NCBI GenBank assembly: GCA_964526565.1
Contig: CAZGMC010000112.1
Location: 1 to 13,046 of the forward strand
Reading direction: 5' to 3'
DNA: 13,046 nucleotides
Source of the DNA: CAZGMC01 sp964526565
Lineage (GTDB): Bacteria > Pseudomonadota > Alphaproteobacteria > DSM-16000 > Inquilinaceae
A model generated the notes under the pieces. That model made no database searches, was not told where the DNA came from, and saw only the letters and a list, made by a program, of their open reading frames with translations. The position numbers and the translations under genes are program-made. This document shows, piece by piece, positions 1-4,541 of this stretch (positions within the stretch are counted from its first letter, which is position 1; every line of letters begins with the position of its first letter).

Positions 1-2
1 CT

Positions 3-62
3 GTAGCCCCCGGCGCCCCCGGCGCCCCCGGCGCCCCTGTAGCCCCCGGCGCCCCTGTAGCC
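3..62 (+). repeat. 9-bp tandem repeat (Ala-Pro-Gly codons) within mutL
   Basis: Direct repeats of GCCCCCGGC-like units, with two interspersed variants reading gcccctgta, fill the first 60 bases in frame with mutL and encode APG/APV triplets. They sit just before the segment DDAERAGARLARV, where other MutL proteins have a short loop, so the repeat enlarges a surface loop rather than breaking a core element. The left end may continue outside the window. Copy number is likely to vary by slippage; because the unit is 9 bp, changes would stay in frame. Confidence 0.8.
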
Positions 63-1367
63 GATGACGCCGAGCGGGCCGGGGCGCGGCTGGCGCGGGT
101 CGCGGCGGTGGTCGGGCGCGACTTCGCCGACAACGCCCTGGCCATCGACGCGGCGCGCGACGGGCTGCACCTGGTCGGTCACGCCGGGCTGCCCACCTAC
201 AACCGCGCCACGGCGCAGGCGCAGTACCTGTTCGTCAACGGCCGGCCGGTGCGCGACCGGCTGCTGCTCGGCGCGGTGCGCGGCGCCTATGCCGACGTGC
301 TGGCCCGCGACCGTCATCCCGTGGTGGCACTGTTCCTGGAGGTGCCGCCGCGCGAGGTCGACGTCAACGTCCATCCGGCCAAGGCCGAGGTGCGCTTCCG
401 TGACCCCGGCGTGGTGCGCGGCCTGATCGTCGGCGCCCTGAAGGCCGCCCTGGCCGCCGCCGGCCACCGCGCCGCCACCACCGGCGGCAGCGCCGCGCTC
501 GGGGCGCTGGGCCGAACGTCGGGCGCCACGCCGACGCAGGCGCAGGCGCAGGCGCATGCGGGGCCGCACTACGGGATGCCGGGCCACGGCCGGACGGCGG
601 TGCCGAGCGGCCTGGCCGAGGCGGCGGCCCAGTACCAAGCGCCGGCCCAGTACCAGGCGCCCGTCGGTCCGCCGGCCGCGCGCGGCGACGCGGCGGCGCA
701 GCCGTTCGGCTGGCCGGCGGGCGCCGGCCCGGAAGATGTGGCAGGCGCCGGCGCCGTCGGCCCCGGACAGCCGGCGGCGACGGCCTTCCCGCTCGGTGCG
801 GCGCGGGCGCAGATTCACGGCACCTACATCGTCGCCCAGAGCGCCGACGGGCTGATCCTGGTCGACCAGCACGCCGCCCACGAGCGCATCGTCTACGAAC
901 GGGTCAAGGCGGCGCTGCTGGACGGCGGCCGCGTCGCCGCCCAGGGCCTGCTGCTGCCCGAGGTGGTCGAGCTGGACGAGGCGGCGGCGACGCGTCTGGC
1001 CGACCGCGCCGAAGAGCTGGCTCGCCTGGGCCTGGAGCTGGAGCCGTTCGGCCCCGGTGCGGTGGTGGTGCGGGCGGTGCCGGCGCTGCTCGGTGCCACC
1101 GACACGGCCGGGCTGGTGCGCGACCTGGCCGACGAGCTGGCCGAGCTGGACCGCGCCGACACGCTGGAGCGGCGGCTGGCCGCGGTGTGCTCCACCATGG
1201 CCTGCCACGGCAGCGTCCGCGCCGGCCGCCGGCTCAGCCTGGACGAGATGAACGCCCTGCTGCGGACGATGGAGGCGACGCCGCTGGCCGGCCAGTGCAA
1301 CCACGGCCGCCCGACCCACGTCACCCTGCGCCTCGCCGACATCGAACGGCTGTTCGGAAGGAGCTGA
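3..1367 (+). CDS. mutL: DNA mismatch repair protein MutL, 3' part (5' end outside window)
   Basis: MutL couples MutS mismatch recognition to strand incision. The frame is open from base 3, giving 454 residues without the N-terminal ATPase motifs, which lie off the left edge. Seen: the end of the GHKL/S5-like N-terminal domain, with YLFVNGRPVRDR and DVNVHPAKAEVRF (about 225-400), both MutL hallmarks. A Pro/Ala/Gln-rich linker follows (about 460-780), then the C-terminal dimerisation domain. That domain carries DQHAAHERIVYE at 864, matching DQHAx2Ex4E of endonuclease-type MutL, CNHGRP at 1296 and a terminal LFGR at 1350-1361. This implies a nicking MutL as in methyl-independent repair. Oddity: the first 20 codons are a low-complexity APG/APV tandem inside the N-terminal region. 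The identity is near certain; the nuclease activity is family knowledge, not shown here. Confidence 0.97.
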   Translation, partial: VAPGAPGAPGAPVAPGAPVADDAERAGARLARVAAVVGRDFADNALAIDAARDGLHLVGHAGLPTYNRATAQAQYLFVNGRPVRDRLLLGAVRGAYADVLARDRHPVVALFLEVPPREVDVNVHPAKAEVRFRDPGVVRGLIVGALKAALAAAGHRAATTGGSAALGALGRTSGATPTQAQAQAHAGPHYGMPGHGRTAVPSGLAEAAAQYQAPAQYQAPVGPPAARGDAAAQPFGWPAGAGPEDVAGAGAVGPGQPAATAFPLGAARAQIHGTYIVAQSADGLILVDQHAAHERIVYERVKAALLDGGRVAAQGLLLPEVVELDEAAATRLADRAEELARLGLELEPFGPGAVVVRAVPALLGATDTAGLVRDLADELAELDRADTLERRLAAVCSTMACHGSVRAGRRLSLDEMNALLRTMEATPLAGQCNHGRPTHVTLRLADIERLFGRS

Positions 1368-1393
1368 GCGTGCGGTTTGCGACTTGTTATCAG

Positions 1394-1424
1394 ACTGGCA
1401 GGGCCGGTTTGACGGCCTGGCAGT
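1394..1424. terminator. Imperfect hairpin 27 bases after mutL, possible bidirectional terminator
   Basis: The arms ACTGGCAGGGCCG and CGGCCTGGCAGT pair around a six-base loop, gtttga, with one bulge and one mismatch. The inner GGCCG/CGGCC pairs are perfect. No T-run follows on either strand, so a classical Rho-independent terminator is not shown. It lies between the convergent mutL (plus) and the Fic remnant (minus), where a two-way terminator would be expected. Confidence 0.35.
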
Positions 1425-1531
1425 GCCTGACCATCAACGACGAGAACAAGATCAATCGTGGTCGATTGAGATCCAGTCCAGGTGTAAGAAATGATTTGTC
1501 ATCTGCACCAGTCATGATGGACATGCTGAGG

Positions 1532-1806
1532 CTATGACGATGATAATTGTTCTTCCATGAGTCGCACAATAAATGAATACAGATCTTCAAGATAATCCTT
1601 TTCCCCATTTGCAAATGCGATGTCAGTACGTTTCAACAGGTCAACATACTCGTCACGGTTCTGGCGGATCAGTTCCGGCAGAATGGTCGAGCCGCTGCCG
1701 CATTGATGATCGACCGCAGGAAATCATATTGCCGCTCAAGGTTGTCAATCGCCAGGTCCTGATAGGCCGGATGCTTCTCTGAATTTGTGATCTCAAAAAG
1801 GATCAT
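1532..1806 (-). pseudogene. Fic-family protein remnant, catalytic core deleted and frame broken
   Basis: Not intact. Reading leftward from ATG at 1806, a frame gives 45 residues beginning MILFEITNSEKHPAYQ and continuing LERQYDFLRSIINAA, then stops at TGA 1671-1669. A second frame to TAG 1534-1532 gives about 52 residues beginning STILPELIRQNRDEYV and ending LMEEQLSSS. From memory of the family, the first block matches the N-terminus and the second the C-terminus of one class of Fic-domain proteins of about 200 residues. The middle, including the HPFx(D/N)GNGR catalytic loop, is absent: the blocks abut around 1685-1705 in different frames. So more than 100 residues were probably lost and no AMP-transfer activity is possible. 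A GGTG-containing ribosome site precedes 1806, 21 bases after the upstream small gene's stop. Base composition is far more AT-rich than the neighbours, consistent with acquired DNA. The family call rests on remembered sequence and is fairly sure. Confidence 0.7.
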
Positions 1807-1827
1807 GGCGCACCTTGAACTTATGCC

Positions 1828-2019
1828 CTAGACGCCTTCGTTGGATTTAACTCTTTCTTCTACGCGTTCCCGCGTAATTTCACTATCCGGGGGCAGGTTC
1901 CCATAAATGAACGACACCCGCTGCCGCTCCAGCTGCGCCTTTGTTACGGGCTGACTGGCCGATTCCTGCAGCCGCCTCAAAAGGTGAGCATCCGTCTTCA
2001 GCGTTCCGATCATCAGCAT
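1828..2019 (-). CDS. Small conserved hypothetical protein, candidate antitoxin-like partner of the Fic remnant
   Basis: 63 residues, starting MLMIGTLKTDAHLLRRL and containing QRVSFIYGNLPPDSEITRERVEE. GGGGAG lies about eight bases upstream of the ATG, and an alternative ATG lies two codons in. It is charged, without signal peptide or membrane segment, and predicted mostly helical. Small proteins with an 'RVSF(I/V)YGNLP' core are, as far as I recall, often encoded just upstream of Fic-family genes, and here 21 bases separate it from the Fic remnant start. Class I Fic antitoxins carry an inhibitory (S/T)xxxE(G/N) helix. Here the nearest match is SFIYGN, lacking the Glu, so the antitoxin role is inferred from position only. 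The gene looks intact although its partner is destroyed. Confidence 0.65.
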   Translation of the reverse strand: MLMIGTLKTDAHLLRRLQESASQPVTKAQLERQRVSFIYGNLPPDSEITRERVEERVKSNEGV

Positions 2020-2138
2020 GGCTCACTCCCCGCTCTACCCCCGCCTCCCGGCCATTGCGGATTGCGGCATTGCCATCACGCACCTGCCGGCCAGGAGAGA
2101 CGATTGTCATGACTTTATCCCGTTCAACGTCTGCAACC

Positions 2139-2167
2139 ATTACATACAGCAGCGCCACCGTCAACAA
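2139..2167 (-). promoter_or_regulatory. Candidate sigma-70-like promoter for the small gene/Fic remnant
   Basis: On the minus strand TTGTTG (2167-2162) and TGTAAT (2144-2139) are separated by 17 bases. The -10 matches 5/6 and the -35 only 3/6 of consensus. It sits about 120 bases upstream of the ATG at 2019 in the AT-richer island. Prediction by eye only. Confidence 0.25.
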
Positions 2168-2265
2168 TTTTCTTTAATGAATCAATGCCTTGGGGTGATC
2201 TGCCAAGTTGTTGTAACGACTCGCCAAATTGGCCGCGGCCGGAACCGGCCGGCCGCAGCAGTCGC

Positions 2266-2295
2266 TTGAGACCGGTGCGGCAACCCGCATTTTAT
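2266..2295 (+). promoter_or_regulatory. Candidate promoter for the secreted-protein/GNAT pair
   Basis: TTGAGA (2266-2271, 5/6 of the -35 consensus) and TTTTAT (2290-2295, 4/6 of the -10 consensus) are 18 bases apart, about 100 bases upstream of the ATG at 2393. It is the best match between the two divergent units on this strand. Visual prediction. Confidence 0.35.
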
Positions 2296-2392
2296 CGCGC
2301 TCGTGGTTTGCCCCGGCGCCGGGGCCGTGCTACCCAGACCGTCCAACAGCAACGCGCCGGTCGCCACGGACGGCGCAGACAGGAGAGGGACC

Positions 2393-2767
2393 ATGATCCT
2401 GCGAGCGATCGTTCCGGCCGCGGCGGTGGCCGTCGCGCTGGCCTGGGCGGCACCGGCGGCGGCCCAGGTCGATGACGCCGTCGCCACGGACTTCATCGAC
2501 ATGTGCCGGGTCCAGATGGAGGAGGAAGTGGCGGCCGTCGGCGCCGACCTGGACGAGGTCTGCAACTGTTTCGCCGACTACGTGATCGCGCAGCTCTCGC
2601 CCGAGGACGCGACCATGCTGATGCGCGCCGCTGCCGCCACCGGGCCGGACGACGACTTCGAGGAGATCCTCAGGACGCAGACCGGCATGACCGACGCCGA
2701 GCTGCAGGCCTTCCGCGAGCGGGCCATGCCGGCGATCGGCAACGTGAACGAGGTCTGCGTGCAGTGA
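2393..2767 (+). CDS. Secreted (periplasmic) four-cysteine hypothetical protein
   Basis: 124 residues. ATG 2393 is chosen because AGGAGAGGG lies just upstream and because it begins a textbook signal peptide: MILRAIV, a hydrophobic Ala/Val core, then APAAA-Q as the likely signal peptidase I site. The mature part is acidic and helical, with cysteines in DMC, EVCNC and NEVC, enough for two disulfides, and a C-x-C pair. The layout resembles small alphaproteobacterial secreted proteins with a conserved CxC and an 'LSPEDA' helix, whose function I do not know. The stop overlaps the next gene's GTG start (GTGA, 2764-2767), so the two are translationally coupled. No catalytic motif is seen. The upstream in-frame extension to 2303 lacks a ribosome site and is excluded. 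Confidence 0.8.
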   Translation: MILRAIVPAAAVAVALAWAAPAAAQVDDAVATDFIDMCRVQMEEEVAAVGADLDEVCNCFADYVIAQLSPEDATMLMRAAAATGPDDDFEEILRTQTGMTDAELQAFRERAMPAIGNVNEVCVQ

Positions 2768-3207
2768 CCGTGACGGTCGCCCCGCCGACCGCGGCGGACA
2801 AGACCGGCTGGCGGCGCCTGTTCGACGGCTATGCCGCCTTCTACCGCGTGCCCATGACCGACCGGGCCGCCGGCACCACGTGGGCCTGGATCCGCGATCC
2901 GGCCCACGAGGTGGACGGCGCGGTCGCCCGCGACGGTGACGCCCTGGTCGGCCTGGCCCATTTCCGACGCATGCCCAGCCCGCTGCGCGGCGCCGACCTG
3001 GGTTTCCTCGACGACCTGTACGTCGACCCGGCGGCGCGCGGCCGCGGTGTCGGCGCGGCACTGATCGCCCACGTCGCCGCCGAGGCACGGCAGCGCGGCT
3101 GGGTGCGGTTGCGCTGGATCACCGCCGCAGACAACCACCGCGCCCGCGCCCTCTACGACCGGGTCGGCGTCAAGACCTCGTGGACTCTGTACAAGCTGAC
3201 GCCGTGA
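2764..3207 (+). CDS. GNAT-family N-acetyltransferase
   Basis: 147 residues with the GCN5-related acetyltransferase fold, which transfers acetyl from acetyl-CoA to an amine; the substrate is unknown. Seen: LDDLYVDPAARGRGVGAALI, motif A, with the acetyl-CoA pyrophosphate loop RGRGVGA at residues 92-98. After it comes WITAADNHRARALYDRVGV, the typical motif B region in which N..A..LY.. follows beta-5. The GTG start at 2764 overlaps the preceding TGA and gives the usual length with TVAPPTAADKTGWRRLF as the first strand and helix. No signal peptide, so cytosolic. Coupling to a secreted cysteine protein gives no clear shared pathway. Family certain, specific role unknown. Confidence 0.93.
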   Translation: MTVTVAPPTAADKTGWRRLFDGYAAFYRVPMTDRAAGTTWAWIRDPAHEVDGAVARDGDALVGLAHFRRMPSPLRGADLGFLDDLYVDPAARGRGVGAALIAHVAAEARQRGWVRLRWITAADNHRARALYDRVGVKTSWTLYKLTP

Positions 3208-3245
3208 CGGATCGGCCGCCGGCATCGCCTGCAAGGCTTGCTGAA

Positions 3246-3273
3246 TGCACAAGTCGGTCAACTGTTCTATAAT
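3246..3273 (+). promoter_or_regulatory. Candidate promoter with perfect TATAAT upstream of the XRE regulator
   Basis: TGCACA (3246-3251, 4/6 of the -35 consensus), 16-base spacer, TATAAT (3268-3273, perfect -10), in a locally AT-rich stretch between the GNAT gene and the regulator, about 145 bases before the ATG at 3419. The -10 lies in a small imperfect mirror, CTG...CAG. The same bases also belong to a protein-like reading frame (3208-3336), so chance TATAAT cannot be excluded. Confidence 0.4.
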
Positions 3274-3418
3274 TCAGATTGCCGGCTTGAGTTGAATAAA
3301 AGTATTGTCGAAGCCATGCTCAACGATTACACGTAGCGTTTGGCGGGGCGGACCGGTGCCGCATCGGCCCGGCCGGACGCAGGTCCGGGACCCGCGCCCA
3401 CGGACCGTTAAGACACCC

Positions 3419-4246
3419 ATGCGCAGAGCGACGCGACTGCATGCCCATGTCGGCCGGCAGGTCCGGCTGCGCCGTACCGCGCTCGGCCTGAGCCTGGCCG
3501 GGCTGGCCGAACGGCTCGGCGTGAGCTACCAGCAGCTGCAGAAATACGAGTCCGGGGTCAATCGAATCGACGTGGGCCTGCTGCATGCCCTCGGCGCGGC
3601 GCTCGGTGTGCCGGTCACGTACTTCTTCGACGGCCATGACGGCCATGACGGCGGCAGCGGCAGCGGCAGCGGGACCGCGGCGCCGGATGACGGGACCGAT
3701 CCAGCCGCGGCGCGCGACCCGCGGACGGCCCAGCTCCTGGCGGCGTGGCAGCGGGTTCCCCCCGAGGTGGCCGGCCGGATCCTCAACCTGGTGACGACCC
3801 TGGCCCGGTCCGCCGACCCGCCCGCCGACCCGCCCGCCGACCCGCCTGCCGTGCGGCCGCCGGCCGGTGACACCGCCGCGGGCCGGCCGCCCTCGGCACG
3901 GGCAGCGGGCCGGCACGGCGAGCCGCCGAAGGCTGAGGCCGTCGCGGGCATGCAGGCCTATCTGCTGGTCACCCTCGACGCCGCGCGTTGCTCCGACGTG
4001 GCGGCAGCGCTGGCGGACATCGCGGCGGTCCGGCGCTGCGAGTCGCTGGGCGGCGACCTCGACATGATCCTGCGCGTCGAAGCCGCGGACACGGCCGTGC
4101 TCGATCAGGTCCGCGATGCCGTCGCGGCAGTGCCGGGCGTCACGGGCGTCACAACCGGCATTGTCCTGGCCGAGCGGTTCCATCGCCGCCGCGGCACCGG
4201 CACCGGCATCGCCGACGGCGACCGATCCCGGCCTGACCCGGCCTGA
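3419..4246 (+). CDS. XRE-family transcriptional regulator with C-terminal Lrp/AsnC-type RAM domain
   Basis: 275 residues. Residues about 8-66 form a Cro/C1-type helix-turn-helix (LHAHVGRQVRLRRTALGLSL ... LGVSYQQLQKYESGVNRID), the type common in alphaproteobacteria. A short helix follows (QLLAAWQRVPPEVAGRIL, about 110), then a disordered linker with HDGHDG, a Gly/Ser run and four ADPP repeats. From residue 178 to about 257, MQAYLLVTLDAARCSDVAAA ... GGDLDMILRVEAADTAVL ... VPGVTGVTTGIVLAE reads as an Lrp/AsnC ligand-binding (RAM) domain, which in Lrp-family proteins binds small effectors and drives oligomerisation. Start 3419 is chosen because family homology begins there; the frame is open further upstream but is not protein-like. 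The last codons run into the tandem repeat at 4232. Function is inferred: an effector-responsive DNA-binding regulator, targets unknown. Confidence 0.85.
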   Translation: MRRATRLHAHVGRQVRLRRTALGLSLAGLAERLGVSYQQLQKYESGVNRIDVGLLHALGAALGVPVTYFFDGHDGHDGGSGSGSGTAAPDDGTDPAAARDPRTAQLLAAWQRVPPEVAGRILNLVTTLARSADPPADPPADPPAVRPPAGDTAAGRPPSARAAGRHGEPPKAEAVAGMQAYLLVTLDAARCSDVAAALADIAAVRRCESLGGDLDMILRVEAADTAVLDQVRDAVAAVPGVTGVTTGIVLAERFHRRRGTGTGIADGDRSRPDPA

Positions 4247-4315
4247 CCCGGCCCTGGCCCGGCCCTGACCCGGCCCTGGCCCGGCCTGACCCGGCCTGAC
4301 CCGGCCCTGGCCCGG
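4232..4315 (+). repeat. Tandem array of eight 10/11-bp units
   Basis: Eight consecutive units, cctgacccgg (10 bp, four copies) or ccctgacccgg/ccctggcccgg (11 bp, four copies), fill 4232-4315 without gaps. The second unit supplies the TGA stop of the XRE-RAM gene at 4244-4246, so the array starts inside that gene and runs on into the gap. Spacing is about one DNA helical turn. Confidence 0.9.
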
Positions 4316-4402
4316 CCTTGCCGTGGCGCCCCGCCCGGCGCGGCTGGGCCGCCCCGGCACTGCAGCATGCCCCGCAAACGACACGATCCTGCCGTGGTCC
4401 GG

Positions 4403-4446
4403 CCCCGATCGCCCCCCGATCGCCCCCCGATCGCGCCCCGATCCGC
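4403..4446 (+). repeat. Tandem array of four 11-bp ccccgatcgcc units
   Basis: Units at 4403-4413, 4414-4424, 4425-4435 and 4436-4446. The first two are identical; the third ends in gcg and the fourth carries gatccgc. Each holds one GATC. The array lies about 95 bases upstream of the VIT/VWA gene start and shares the 11-bp period of part of the array at 4232 but not its sequence. Confidence 0.88.
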
Positions 4447-4495
4447 CACGGAATGACCTTGCCCCGGTCCGCTTCCCGCCATGCGGCACGGATAC

Positions 4496-4506
4496 GACAC
4501 CGTGTC
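4496..4506. promoter_or_regulatory. GACAC-C-GTGTC inverted repeat, possible operator
   Basis: A perfect five-base inverted repeat around one central base lies 35 bases before the ATG at 4542, where a promoter or operator for the sortase unit would be. Its position is the only support; an 11-bp palindrome can occur by chance. Confidence 0.2.
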
Positions 4507-4541
4507 AGGTATGCATCATTGGTACAAGGGGGAGCCGTATC

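Larger units (their letters stand above)
2020..2392. other. Gene-free gap between the minus-strand small gene and the secreted-protein gene
   Basis: No convincing coding frame: the longer frames here overlap known genes or lack protein-like composition. The left part (to about 2220) is AT-richer and belongs with the Fic island; the right part returns to high GC. It contains candidate promoters for both divergent genes and a near-palindrome at 2236-2251 (CGGCCG, GAAC, CGGCCG) that could form a tight hairpin. I see no tRNA, insertion-sequence ends or target-site duplication. Confidence 0.5.

Noticed and set aside
1390..1614. 74-codon minus-strand frame
   Set aside because: Runs in the wrong frame across the Fic remnant; Ile/Cys-rich start with no resemblance to a known protein.
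1883..2167. 94-codon minus-strand frame overlapping the 63-residue small gene
   Set aside because: Overlaps the better-supported gene in another frame, has no ribosome site of its own, and ends in low-complexity sequence.
4403..4446. Possible CRISPR-like array
   Set aside because: Units are 11 bp and directly adjacent with no spacers, and there are no cas genes.
3320..4489. 389-codon open frame on the minus strand
   Set aside because: Antisense to the XRE-RAM gene and the tandem arrays; Gly/Arg/Pro repeats arise from the arrays themselves.
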